Below are positions 38,497 to 47,195 of a stretch of 64,000 nt of DNA, piece by piece. Position 1 is the first letter of the stretch. Each line of letters opens with the position of its first letter. This DNA is from an uncultured Bacteroidota bacterium (GTDB lineage: Bacteria > Bacteroidota > Bacteroidia > Bacteroidales > P3), in contig CACYIK010000003.1 in the NCBI GenBank assembly GCA_902774395.1, positions 62,551-126,550 on the forward strand, in the 5' to 3' direction. The notes beneath the pieces were generated by a model. It saw only the letters and a program-made list of their open reading frames with translations, was not told the DNA's origin and searched no databases. Made by a program: the position numbers and the translations under genes.

Positions 38497-40300
38497 TTCA
38501 ATTTTCAATTCTCTCCTCGCTCAGGAGATGACCGTCCAGGCTCCTAAATCGGTCTATGTGGGCGACAATTTCACCGTCACCTTCGTTGTCAACGATATGG
38601 CGCAGGACTTCCACGGTCCCTCTTTCAAGGGTTTTTCTCTTCGCTCCGGCCCCAACCGTGGCATACAGCAATCCACATCGAACATCAATGGCCAATGGTC
38701 CTCTTCCACTCAGACCACCTTCTCCTACCGTCTCTTGGCTGACGTCGAAGGGACCTTTACTGTGGGCTCTGCCTCTTGTTCCGTGAACGGAAAGAAGATT
38801 TCTTCCAACAGCTTCACCATCAAGGTGGAGAAACTCAGCCAAGCCCAGCAGCAACAACGTAAACAGCAGCAACAGCAGCAACAACGCCGACAGAGCTACG
38901 ACCCCTGGGCGCAGCAGCCTCAGCCGGCTTCGCAAATCGATGACAACAAGCTCTTCGCTCGCACTTCGGTGAGCAAAGCCAACCCCTACCAAGGGGAACA
39001 GATCATCGTCACCTATAAGATCTACACACAGGTGCCCATCAGCCAGTTCGCTATCGACAAACTGCCGGGTAACAAGGGATTCTGGGCCGAGGACCTCTCC
39101 GCCAACCAGAATCGTGTGAAACAGTATGAGGAGACCGTCAACAACCGCCGCTACCAAGTGGCGGAGATTCGGCGCGGAGCACTCTTCCCCCAGGAGAGCG
39201 GCAAGCTCACCATCGAGCCCCTCGACCTCAACGTGCTGGCCCTCGTCCAGGCGCCACGTCGCCGCACCGGCACCATGTGGGACCTCTTCGACGACCCCTT
39301 CTTCAGCAACTACGCCACCCAAGCCGTCGAGTACCCCCTCCACACCAAATCCGTCTCTGTGACCGTCAAGCCCCTGCCCGAGGCTCCCGACAACTTCTCC
39401 GGCGCCGTGGGTTCCTTCTCCGTGAAGGGCGGTCTCTCCGCCGAAACGGTGAAGTCTAACGAGGCAGTCTCCTACAAGCTCACCCTCTCGGGACATGGCA
39501 ACCTCATGCTCGTCACCCCGCCCACTCCCCAGTTTCCCACCTCCTTCGAGGTCTACGACCCCCAGATCGACGACAAGATCACCAAGTCCGAGAACGGCAT
39601 CTCCGGATCCCGCACCTTCGAGTGGGTCGTCATCCCCCGCAGCCAGGGGTCCTTCACCATCCCCGCCTACCAGTTCGTCTATTTCGATCCCTCCTCCGGC
39701 AGCTACTCCACCATCACCCTTCCCGCGCAGAGCATCGTCGTCGAGAAGGGCAAGGGCTCTTCCTCCTCCTTCTCGGGTAAAGACAATGTGCAGCTCCTCA
39801 TCAACGACATCCACTATATCCACCCCGTCGCCAGCCTACAGAGCGTCAACGACAAGGCCAAGGTCGGCTGGCCCTTCTGTCTCGCGGCACTTCTCATCGC
39901 CGCTCTCGCCGCCGCTGCCGTCGTCTTCGGCCGCAGATACCAAGCCCAACGAGGCGACATCGACGGCATGCGCAAGAAACGCGCCATCCGTATAGCACGT
40001 CGACGCCTCAAGAAAGCCGCCGCATACCTCGGCTCCGACGACACCAAGCATTTCTACGAGGAGATCTACCGCGCCATCTGGGGCTGCCTCTCCGACAAAT
40101 ACAGCATCCCCCTCTCACAGCTCAACCGCGACACCGTCAACAGCTGCCTCCTCGAAAAGCACATCTCCGACGACCAGCATCAGTCCATCATGAAGGTCCT
40201 CGAGGACGTCGACCTCGCCCGCTTCGCCCCAGGCAACCCCGAAACGCAGAAACAGATCATCTACGACGAAGCCCTCAATATGATTGTCAACCTGGTATAA
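38417..40300 (+). CDS. batD: BatD, oxygen-tolerance membrane protein
   Basis: 627 residues from the ATG at 38417 (an in-frame ATG at 38399 is possible). A basic head (MKERAKINTRRRLYR) and core ILFVSLIFNFQFSIFN form the signal peptide; the core is repeat-encoded. The long periplasmic part has the BatD opening EMTVQAPKSVYVGDNFTVTF and a QQQQRKQ-rich linker near residue 150. One membrane helix lies at about residues 489-507 and a cytosolic helical end follows. BatD belongs to the Bat complex. The cassette coding its N-terminus recurs at 43211-43321. Confidence 0.93.
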   Translation: MKERAKINTRRRLYRILFVSLIFNFQFSIFNSLLAQEMTVQAPKSVYVGDNFTVTFVVNDMAQDFHGPSFKGFSLRSGPNRGIQQSTSNINGQWSSSTQTTFSYRLLADVEGTFTVGSASCSVNGKKISSNSFTIKVEKLSQAQQQQRKQQQQQQQRRQSYDPWAQQPQPASQIDDNKLFARTSVSKANPYQGEQIIVTYKIYTQVPISQFAIDKLPGNKGFWAEDLSANQNRVKQYEETVNNRRYQVAEIRRGALFPQESGKLTIEPLDLNVLALVQAPRRRTGTMWDLFDDPFFSNYATQAVEYPLHTKSVSVTVKPLPEAPDNFSGAVGSFSVKGGLSAETVKSNEAVSYKLTLSGHGNLMLVTPPTPQFPTSFEVYDPQIDDKITKSENGISGSRTFEWVVIPRSQGSFTIPAYQFVYFDPSSGSYSTITLPAQSIVVEKGKGSSSSFSGKDNVQLLINDIHYIHPVASLQSVNDKAKVGWPFCLAALLIAALAAAAVVFGRRYQAQRGDIDGMRKKRAIRIARRRLKKAAAYLGSDDTKHFYEEIYRAIWGCLSDKYSIPLSQLNRDTVNSCLLEKHISDDQHQSIMKVLEDVDLARFAPGNPETQKQIIYDEALNMIVNLV

Positions 40301-40393
40301 AATGAGTGATGAATGTTGAATGATGAATTGAATGACGCGCCATTTAATCTCATTTAACAATAACCAAAACTCCAAAACGTAAAAACCCAAAAC

Positions 40394-41215
40394 ATGAAAC
40401 CTATAATAAATAAGCAGATAGCTGGTAGCAGGCAGCCGATAGCCACTCCTCATTCCTCATTCCTCATTTTTAGTTTTTACCTTTTACTTTTTACTTTCAC
40501 TGCCCCCGTTGCTGCTCAGAACGCCCTGACGCAGGCGCAGCAGGGTGACGCCGCCTTCAGCCAAAAGAACTACACCGCTGCCGTCGAAAACTACCGAAAC
40601 GCCCTGTCGGCAGGTCAGACAAGTCCCGAGCTGCTCTACAACCTCGGCAATGCCTACTTCCGCCTCGACAGCCTCGCCCAGGCCATCCTCTACTATGAGC
40701 GCACCCTCCGTCTCGACCCCTCCTTCGACGACGCCCGCGAGAATCTCCAACTCGCCAACAGCCGCACCGTCGACCGCATCTCTCCCCTCCCCTCCTTCTT
40801 CCTCGCCGACTGGGTCCATACGCTCGCCTCGCGCATCTCCTTCCCCGCCTGGCGCATCATCACCCTCCTCGTCCTCGCACTCCTCGCCGCCGCCATCGTG
40901 GCCTTCCTCCTCTCCCACTCTCTGCACCGCCGCAAGCTAGCCTTCTCCGTAGCAGTCCTTTTCACAGTCCTCACCGTCGCCTCCTTCCTCCTGCTCCTCG
41001 CTGCCATACACCACGCCAACGACCACTCGCAGGCCGTCGTCATGCAGCAGTCCGTGGCTGTCAAGAGCACCCCCGAAGAGGTAAGCCCCGACAAACTTAT
41101 CCTCCACGAAGGCACTAAGGTGACCATCTCACAGACCCTCTCCGGATACCACGAGATCATCCTCGCCGACGGCACGAAAGGATGGTGCGACACCAACAGC
41201 GTGGAAAGGATATAA
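40394..41215 (+). CDS. batE: BatE, TPR and SH3-like protein
   Basis: 273 residues. The N-terminal 30 residues (GSRQPIATPHSSFLIFSFYL and LLFTFTAP) are largely translated from repeat words (CTCATTCCTCATT, TTTTTACCTTTTACTTTTTAC). They nevertheless make a signal peptide that ends at VAAQ. TPR units follow (residues 45-110). Two membrane helices lie near 145-165 and 178-200. The C-terminal 70 residues (VAVKSTPEE to GTKGWCDTNSVERI) look like a bacterial SH3 domain. The start codon is uncertain. Confidence 0.88.
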   Translation: MKPIINKQIAGSRQPIATPHSSFLIFSFYLLLFTFTAPVAAQNALTQAQQGDAAFSQKNYTAAVENYRNALSAGQTSPELLYNLGNAYFRLDSLAQAILYYERTLRLDPSFDDARENLQLANSRTVDRISPLPSFFLADWVHTLASRISFPAWRIITLLVLALLAAAIVAFLLSHSLHRRKLAFSVAVLFTVLTVASFLLLLAAIHHANDHSQAVVMQQSVAVKSTPEEVSPDKLILHEGTKVTISQTLSGYHEIILADGTKGWCDTNSVERI

Positions 41216-41299
41216 ACGATGAGTGATGAATGATGAGTGATGAATGATGAGTGATGAGTGATGAGTGATGAATGATGAATTGGTAATGATTAATGGTTA
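41216..41299. repeat. GATGAGTGATGAATGAT repeat between batE and the WG gene
   Basis: About nine heptamers of GATGAGT/GATGAAT are followed by a second word family (TAATGATTAATGGTTAATG). They end at the next start codon. Confidence 0.88.
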
Positions 41300-42736
41300 A
41301 TGATTAACGGTTATCGAAATAAGTGGATAGTAGGTAGTGGGCAGTGTGTAGCACTTAACCACAAATGCTACACACTACACACTAACAACTACACACTACT
41401 TTGCGTCAGCCTAATTTTCATTTTTCATTTTTCATTTTTCAATTCGCTCTACGGCCAGGAAGTCCGCTATCAGAGTGATTCCTCCTGCGGCTGCGACATC
41501 CTCTATGTCGACGGCTTCGAGACCCTCCGCGACGGCGACCTCTACGGCTTCCGCCGCTACGACGGAAAAGTCATAGTCCCCCCCACCTATAAATATGTGT
41601 CCACCTTCCGCGACGGCTACTGCCAGGTCTGGATGGACGACACCCTCGCAGGCCTCATCGATACCTCAGGACGCGAAATTCTGCCACCCCACTACGACTT
41701 TGTCGCCCCACCCTCCGAAAACCGCATCCTCTTCGCCAAAAACAACCTCTACGGCTATGCCGACCTCCACGGCAACATCGTCGTCCCGCCGCGATACCCA
41801 CAGGCCGGTCCCTTCCAAGAGCACCGTGCACCTGTGGCGGTAGTCGTCGACTCCGCCTTCCTCCTCTGCTCCTTCATCGATACCCTTGGAAGCCTCCTCT
41901 TTGAACCCATTTACGAGAATGTGATGCCCTTCTCCGGCGGCGTCGCTCCCGTCCGCCGCTACGACCGCTGGGGCCTCATCGACACCCTCGGTAACGAAAT
42001 CCTCACCACGCGCTTCGAACAGCTCTCTACACCCGACCACGGCACCTTCTTCGCTGGCGACGAAAACGGGATGGCTCTCTATAAAGTCATCAAGACTTCA
42101 AGTCATCAAGACATCAAGTCCCAGAATCTCGAAGTCCCGAAGTCCCGAAGTCTCGAAGTCTCTCCTGTCACTCCTCCCCACTACCTCCCCTACACCACCG
42201 TCGCGGATGGACGTATCGGCGTCACCAGGGTAACCACGGGCAAGCAGGGGTTCCTCGACCTCGACGGCCGTGAGGTCATTCCTTGCACCTACGACGAGAT
42301 AGGGCGTTTCGTCCAGGGGCGCACCATGGTACGCATCGACGACCGCTACGGCATCATCGACACCCTCGGCGGCATCGTACTCCCCATCGAATACCAGAAC
42401 CTCGTCAATTCGGGCGAGAAATACCTCTATCACGACGGTCTCGCCCTCGTCGAGAAAGACAGCCTCCTGGGCTTCGTCGACCTCGACGGCAATCCCGTCA
42501 CCGAGCGCCTCTTCTCTCGCGCCTACGCCTTCTCCGACGGCCTCGCCGCCGTCTGCCTCGACGGCCGCTGGGGCTATATCGACACCCTCGGTCAGCCCTT
42601 CCTACCCTTCATCTTCGACCTCGCCGCGCCCTTCAAATACCAGCGCACGGAGGTGTGGTTCAACAACCAAAGGTACACCATCGACACACAAGGCCGCTGC
42701 GTAAAAAACTGCAACGGAATCATCTCATTCAGATGA
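41300..42736 (+). CDS. WG-repeat secreted protein
   Basis: 478 residues. The signal-like segment (LLCVSLIFIFHFSFFNSLYG, then QE) is translated from ATTTTTCATTTTTCA repeats at 41413-41444. The body consists of WG/KWG repeats such as YGFRRYDGKVIVPP, YGYADLHGNIVVPPRY, WGLIDTLGNEILT and WGYIDTLGQPFLP. Near residues 258-285 a segment (VIKTSSHQDIKSQNLEVPKS) interrupts the repeats; it is translated from AAGTCATCAAG/TCTCGAAGTCCCGAAG repeats. The only in-frame ATG is at 41300. Function is unknown. Confidence 0.82.
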   Translation: MINGYRNKWIVGSGQCVALNHKCYTLHTNNYTLLCVSLIFIFHFSFFNSLYGQEVRYQSDSSCGCDILYVDGFETLRDGDLYGFRRYDGKVIVPPTYKYVSTFRDGYCQVWMDDTLAGLIDTSGREILPPHYDFVAPPSENRILFAKNNLYGYADLHGNIVVPPRYPQAGPFQEHRAPVAVVVDSAFLLCSFIDTLGSLLFEPIYENVMPFSGGVAPVRRYDRWGLIDTLGNEILTTRFEQLSTPDHGTFFAGDENGMALYKVIKTSSHQDIKSQNLEVPKSRSLEVSPVTPPHYLPYTTVADGRIGVTRVTTGKQGFLDLDGREVIPCTYDEIGRFVQGRTMVRIDDRYGIIDTLGGIVLPIEYQNLVNSGEKYLYHDGLALVEKDSLLGFVDLDGNPVTERLFSRAYAFSDGLAAVCLDGRWGYIDTLGQPFLPFIFDLAAPFKYQRTEVWFNNQRYTIDTQGRCVKNCNGIISFR

Positions 42737-42789
42737 ATGAGGGTTCATCACTCATCATTAAACATTCATCATTAAACATTGCCCATTAT

Positions 42790-43230
42790 ATGGATCATCC
42801 CGGAATAGTAACCGCCGTGAAGCCTGGCTTCGTCACCGTACAGATTGAGTCTACTTCAGCCTGCGCCGCCTGCGCCGCCCATAGCAAATGTGGCTTCGCC
42901 GAATCCAAAACCAAGACCCTCGATATACCCATTCCTCAAGACTTCAAGACTTCGAGACTTCGAGACTTCGAGACTTCAAGTTTCGAAGTCGGCGACCGCG
43001 TGACCGTCACCATCGACCATACGCGGGGTCTGCTTGCCACCTGGTGGGCATACGTGCTGCCCGCGATACTCCTCATCGCCGTTGCCGTCGCGCTGTCGCT
43101 GGCAGCGCTGCCGGAGCCCCTCGTCATACTCCTCACCTTTGCCACCCTTGGCCTTTACCTCCTCGTGCTCTACCTTTTCCGCGAGAAACTGGACTCACGA
43201 TTCACGCTCGAATTGAAAATTGAAAATTAG
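42790..43230 (+). CDS. rseC: RseC/MucC-like SoxR-reducing system protein
   Basis: 146 residues from the ATG at 42790 (MDHPGIVTAV). A cysteine-rich head (SACAACAAHSKCGFAESK) is followed by two membrane helices (AYVLPAILLIAVAVALSLAA and PLVILLTFATLGLYLLVLYL). Between them and the head lies a repeat-encoded insert (DFKTSRLRDFETSSF). RseC proteins accompany Rnf electron-transport genes; here no rnf gene follows, because ruvC comes next. Its last codons overlap the right copy of the 111-bp inverted repeat. Confidence 0.85.
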   Translation: MDHPGIVTAVKPGFVTVQIESTSACAACAAHSKCGFAESKTKTLDIPIPQDFKTSRLRDFETSSFEVGDRVTVTIDHTRGLLATWWAYVLPAILLIAVAVALSLAALPEPLVILLTFATLGLYLLVLYLFREKLDSRFTLELKIEN

Positions 43231-43321
43231 GCTGACAAATAATATTCTGTACAACCGTCTTCTTGTATTTATTTTAGTTCTTTCCTTCATTTTTGCATCT
43301 TTTATCATTCATCACTCATCA
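43211..43321 (-). repeat. 111-bp inverted repeat, right copy
   Basis: Reverse complement of 38386-38496 with 3 mismatches. On the minus strand it reads as an orphan start (MKERTKINTRRRLYRILFVS) that soon stops. It covers the end of rseC and the spacer before ruvC. Confidence 0.93.
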
Positions 43322-43358
43322 TTCAACATTCATCACTTATCATTCATCATTCATCACT

Positions 43359-43964
43359 ATGATAATTTTAGGCATCGACCCTGGCACGCAGATTCTCGGC
43401 TACGCGCTGTTGGACACTGGTGACACTCAGTCACTCAGTCACTCAGCCACTCCTCAGGCTCCGGCGATTCTAGCGATGGATGTGCTGTACCTGAAGAAGA
43501 TTCCAGACTTCAACCTGCGCATCCGGAAGATCTTCGAGTCTACCGTGAGGATCATCGACTCGTTCCACCCCGACCACCTGGCCATCGAGGCGCCCTTCTT
43601 CGGGAAGAACGTGCAGTCGATGCTGAAGCTGGGGCGTGCGCAGGGTGTGGCCATCGCCGCCGCCATCTCGCGCGACCTCTCCATCACAGAATACGAGCCG
43701 TCGGTCATCAAGCAGCACATCGCCGGCAACGGCAATGCCTCGAAGCAGCAGGTGGCCAATATGCTGCAGTCCATTCTCGGCTTCGATCAGTCGCCTAAAT
43801 ACCTCGACGCCACCGACGCCCTCGCCGTGGCCTACACGGCCCACCTGCAGCTGTCGAACCCCGTGATACAGATGGTCGAAGAGTCGAAAAGTCGAAAAGT
43901 CAAAAAGTCAACAAAAAAGCAATGGTCAGACTTCATCAACAACAACCCGGAACTAGTAAATTGA
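43359..43964 (+). CDS. ruvC: Holliday junction resolvase RuvC
   Basis: 201 residues from the ATG at 43359 (MIILGIDPGT); upstream in-frame codons are repeat text. Catalytic acids are visible in GIDPGT (D7), AIEAPFFGKN and DATDALAVAY. RuvC cuts Holliday junctions with RuvAB. Two repeat-encoded additions are seen: a loop GDTQSLSHSATPQ near residue 22 (from ACTCAGTCACTCAGTCACTC) and a basic C-terminal run EESKSRKVKKSTKK (from GAAAAGTCGAAAAGTC). Both lie outside the catalytic core. Confidence 0.94.
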   Translation: MIILGIDPGTQILGYALLDTGDTQSLSHSATPQAPAILAMDVLYLKKIPDFNLRIRKIFESTVRIIDSFHPDHLAIEAPFFGKNVQSMLKLGRAQGVAIAAAISRDLSITEYEPSVIKQHIAGNGNASKQQVANMLQSILGFDQSPKYLDATDALAVAYTAHLQLSNPVIQMVEESKSRKVKKSTKKQWSDFINNNPELVN

Positions 43965-44026
43965 AAATTGAAAATTTAAAATTGAAAATTAAAGCTGATA
44001 GCGGACAGCTGGGAGCTGGTAGCCAT

Positions 44027-45280
44027 GTGCTATCCACTAGCCGCTACCTGCTACCCGCTACCTGCTACCTGCTCTTTCTCTTAGTTCTCACTTCTTGCTC
44101 GTCGCCGCAGGGGAAGAAATACCGTGACGTGAACTTTACGGCGCAGTGCAACCCCCTCTTCGAGAACCAGCTCTACCCCTCGCTTATCCTCGCCCTGAAC
44201 CACACGGCCACGCAGACGTCCAGCCAGTCGGACACCCAGTCGGTGAGGCTCTATCCCCTCACCCTGCAAGTGACCGCACCCACCAACGACGCGGTGCTCC
44301 GCGTCGACATCGACTCCTCGGCCCTGAACTACGTCACCATCTTCCAGGAGATCCTGCCCAAGAAAGGCGAGACCTACACCTTCCATCCCTCGGTGAAATG
44401 GAAATACGACCGGCTGCGCAACCTGCACCAGCCCCTGGCCATCGACCTGACGCTGACCTGTTACATCAACGACGAGGAGACCGCCATCAAGAACATCCAC
44501 CTGACGGCGCGCTCGGTCAACGAGTGTCCGCTCTCCTTCAAGAGCACCCAGGTCGTCGATACCCGCTGGCTCTTCGCCGCCTTCGTCAACGAAGACCACT
44601 CGGCCATTCCCGACATCCTCTCGGACATCCTTGCGCAGGGCATCATCACCCGCCTGCAGGGCTATCAGACCGGCAAAGCCAAAGACGTCACCGAACAGGT
44701 CTTCGCCGTGTGGTACTACGCCCTCGACCGCGGCATCGCCTACTCGTCGATCTCGTGCACCTCGAATCCCTCGACCAACACCAACGTGCAACACATACGC
44801 TTCTTCGACCAGGTGCTCACGACGCGCCAGGCCAACTGCATCGACGCCTGCGTCTTCTTTGCCTCGATACTGCGCAAGATAGGGCTGCGTCCCGTCATCG
44901 TCGTGGAGCCCTGCCACGCCTACCTGGGCTACTACACCGACGCCAAACGCAAGAACCTGCAGCTCCTGGAGACCACCATCACCGCATGGGTCAACTTCCC
45001 CAAGCTGCAGCAGTCGCTCCAAGAGGACGGCACCCTCCCCGAGGAGCAGTTCCAGACGCTCACGCGCTACCTCACGAAGAAACAGATCCAGGACTACCGC
45101 GACGGAAAGATGACCTTCGAGCAAGTGAAGATTGCCGTTGCGCGCTCGCTCTTCGACAAAGCCTCGGAATACAACCGCGAGACCTATGACGCCAACCGCG
45201 CCCTCTTCGCCGACCCCAACACCATCTCGTACCAGATCCTCGACATAGAAAAACTGCGCCAAATCGTACAACCCATCTGA
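44027..45280 (+). CDS. Lipoprotein with transglutaminase-like domain
   Basis: 417 residues from a GTG at 44027. An ATG at 43922 would overlap ruvC and put 35 repeat-derived residues before the signal. The lipoprotein signal (YLLPATCYLLFLLVLTSC) is itself translated from CTACCTGCTACCCG repeats at 44042-44072. The C-terminal half holds a papain-like/transglutaminase triad region: ANCIDACVFFASILRKIG (Cys) and EPCHAYLGYY (His). It should be a periplasm-facing lipoprotein; a peptidase or cross-linking role is only inferred. The start is uncertain. Confidence 0.78.
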   Translation: MLSTSRYLLPATCYLLFLLVLTSCSSPQGKKYRDVNFTAQCNPLFENQLYPSLILALNHTATQTSSQSDTQSVRLYPLTLQVTAPTNDAVLRVDIDSSALNYVTIFQEILPKKGETYTFHPSVKWKYDRLRNLHQPLAIDLTLTCYINDEETAIKNIHLTARSVNECPLSFKSTQVVDTRWLFAAFVNEDHSAIPDILSDILAQGIITRLQGYQTGKAKDVTEQVFAVWYYALDRGIAYSSISCTSNPSTNTNVQHIRFFDQVLTTRQANCIDACVFFASILRKIGLRPVIVVEPCHAYLGYYTDAKRKNLQLLETTITAWVNFPKLQQSLQEDGTLPEEQFQTLTRYLTKKQIQDYRDGKMTFEQVKIAVARSLFDKASEYNRETYDANRALFADPNTISYQILDIEKLRQIVQPI

Positions 45281-45320
45281 GCACTTCAAAAAAAATCCCT
45301 TCCATATCAAAAAAAAAGCG

Positions 45321-45328
45321 TATTTTTG
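45321..45328 (+). promoter_or_regulatory. Promoter -7 element for the caspase-like gene
   Basis: TATTTTTG, 24 bases before the start codon, after an A-rich stretch. No -33 TTTG is visible. Confidence 0.5.
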
Positions 45329-45351
45329 CATCCTATTTATACATCAGAAAT

Positions 45352-47115
45352 ATGAAGAAAACGATACTCTTTTTCTTGGCATTTGTGGCCACACTACATC
45401 TCGCTGCACAGACGGGTGAGAAGACGCTGAACCGACGCTACTTGAACGAGATACGCGACTCGTTGGCGCAGGTCGTCAACCTGCGAGGCCGCGAGATGCA
45501 ACAAGCCGCAGAGCGCACGCTTGCCGCCCTGCCCAACGACCGAAAACTGTATGACGAGAGTTATATTTCGGTGGGTGCCGACCTGCTGGACACCATCTAC
45601 AGCGACGGCTCGCTGCACCTGGACCTGGTGTTCCGCATCTCGTACAACTGCCGCCATATCGAGGGCTGGACCGACGACTATGCGCTGGGCACCTACGACG
45701 TCGACTCGTCGAATTCCTGCCGCGCCATCTGCGAGCTGGCGCAGGGCTTCATCCACCAAAACCTCGCCGATGTGTTCCGTGCCGGCAGCGACGTGGAGAC
45801 ATTCATCACCTCGACGGCCGACGGCACCGAGTTCACCACGGCAATACCCTATGACGGCCGCTATGGTGAGTTCCGCTACTGCCCCGTGACCTTCAACGGC
45901 GAGCGCTTCCGCGTGTCGGTCGACCGCACGACGGGCATCACCAACAACTGCCAGCTGGCCTACATGAGGGCTCAGGCAGTGCGCGACTTCTTCGAAAACA
46001 ATGTAGCCGAACTGCGCCGCACCCACAACACCTACCGCTTCGTGACGCAGTCGTTCAAGGACTCGGTGAATACCCACTATTTCCGCCGCTCGAGCATCGA
46101 GATGCGCGTGAGCGATGTCTTCAGCGAGACGGTGCGCCGCATGCAGGCGGAGCGCATGATGGACGACTATGTGGACTACAACATCCCCGAGACGGAGGTG
46201 AAAAATCCCGACACCTATGTCCTGATTATCGCCAACGAGAAATACAACAACGCACTGATTCCCGACGTGCCCTTTGCCGCCAACGACGGTGAGGTGCTGC
46301 GCCGCTACTGCGTGAAAGCGCTGGGCGTCCCCGAGCGACAGGTGAAGGTGCTCAACAACGCCTCGAAAGCCGAGATCCAGCAGGAAGGCATCCACTGGCT
46401 CACTGACCTGGCGAAAGCCGTCGCGGGCCATAACGGCGACACGCCGGTGCCTCAGGCCAACGTCATCATCTACTATGCCGGCCACGGATACACAGACCTC
46501 GACGGCAACAGCTACCTGATGCCCAACAACATCAACACCGACGACATCGAGAGTCTGCAGTTCCCCCGCAAGAAAGGCTGCTCGCTCTTCGGCTGCGGCA
46601 AGAAAGCAGCAGACACCATCAATTATGACATCGTGCTGACGAAGAAAGAGTCGCGCCGTCTGGCCGCCCAGTGCCTCTCGCTCGACGAACTGACGGGTGC
46701 GTTCAACGCCAAAGTGGTGCCGGTGAAAGACCTCACCATCATCATCGATGCGTCATTCGACGGCATGGGTCGTGACGGCAAGAGCATCGTCCGCGCCGAC
46801 CGTCCCAAGAGCGAAGCCAAAGGCAAGAAGCGTAAAACCAACATGCGCTCCGACGCCGTGATACTCCTCGCCGCCGACAACGACCGTACGGCCTACGCCT
46901 TCGACGAGCACAGCCACGGATTCCTCACCTACTTCCTGCTGAAGGAGATTAAATTCCTCAAGGACGACATCTTCAACAACACCTACCAGGACCTCTACGA
47001 GAGCATCTTCTCGAAACTCAGCAAGGAGTCGGCACTGCAGAACCGCTGGCAGGAGATTTCCGGTATGGCCGGCGGACGGTATAAAGACGCGTGGAGAGGG
47101 ATGAAGATTAAGTGA
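45352..47115 (+). CDS. Caspase-like (C14) secreted protein lacking the catalytic cysteine
   Basis: 587 residues with a signal peptide (core ILFFLAFVATLHLAA). The N-terminal 290 residues are not a family I recognise. The C-terminal part has a C14 caspase pattern: TYVLIIANEKYNN, DVPFAANDGEVLRRY and the catalytic His in IIYYAGHGYTD (H378). The DACxSG cysteine block here reads TIIIDASFDGMG, with serine S468 in the usual cysteine position. ILLAADNDRTAYAFDEHSHG follows as in active relatives. It may be a pseudoenzyme or a serine variant. The gene is intact, without stops. Confidence 0.85.
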   Translation: MKKTILFFLAFVATLHLAAQTGEKTLNRRYLNEIRDSLAQVVNLRGREMQQAAERTLAALPNDRKLYDESYISVGADLLDTIYSDGSLHLDLVFRISYNCRHIEGWTDDYALGTYDVDSSNSCRAICELAQGFIHQNLADVFRAGSDVETFITSTADGTEFTTAIPYDGRYGEFRYCPVTFNGERFRVSVDRTTGITNNCQLAYMRAQAVRDFFENNVAELRRTHNTYRFVTQSFKDSVNTHYFRRSSIEMRVSDVFSETVRRMQAERMMDDYVDYNIPETEVKNPDTYVLIIANEKYNNALIPDVPFAANDGEVLRRYCVKALGVPERQVKVLNNASKAEIQQEGIHWLTDLAKAVAGHNGDTPVPQANVIIYYAGHGYTDLDGNSYLMPNNINTDDIESLQFPRKKGCSLFGCGKKAADTINYDIVLTKKESRRLAAQCLSLDELTGAFNAKVVPVKDLTIIIDASFDGMGRDGKSIVRADRPKSEAKGKKRKTNMRSDAVILLAADNDRTAYAFDEHSHGFLTYFLLKEIKFLKDDIFNNTYQDLYESIFSKLSKESALQNRWQEISGMAGGRYKDAWRGMKIK

Positions 47116-47195
47116 GGAGTGATGAGTGATGAGTGATGAACGTATCAACATATCAACGTATCAACGAATAACATAAAACACAAAAAAAAATCATA

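Noticed and set aside
43220..43423. Small open frame (67 codons) over the right 111-bp repeat
   Set aside because: It reads only repeat text into ruvC in the wrong frame. A mirror frame exists over the left copy, as expected for a repeat.
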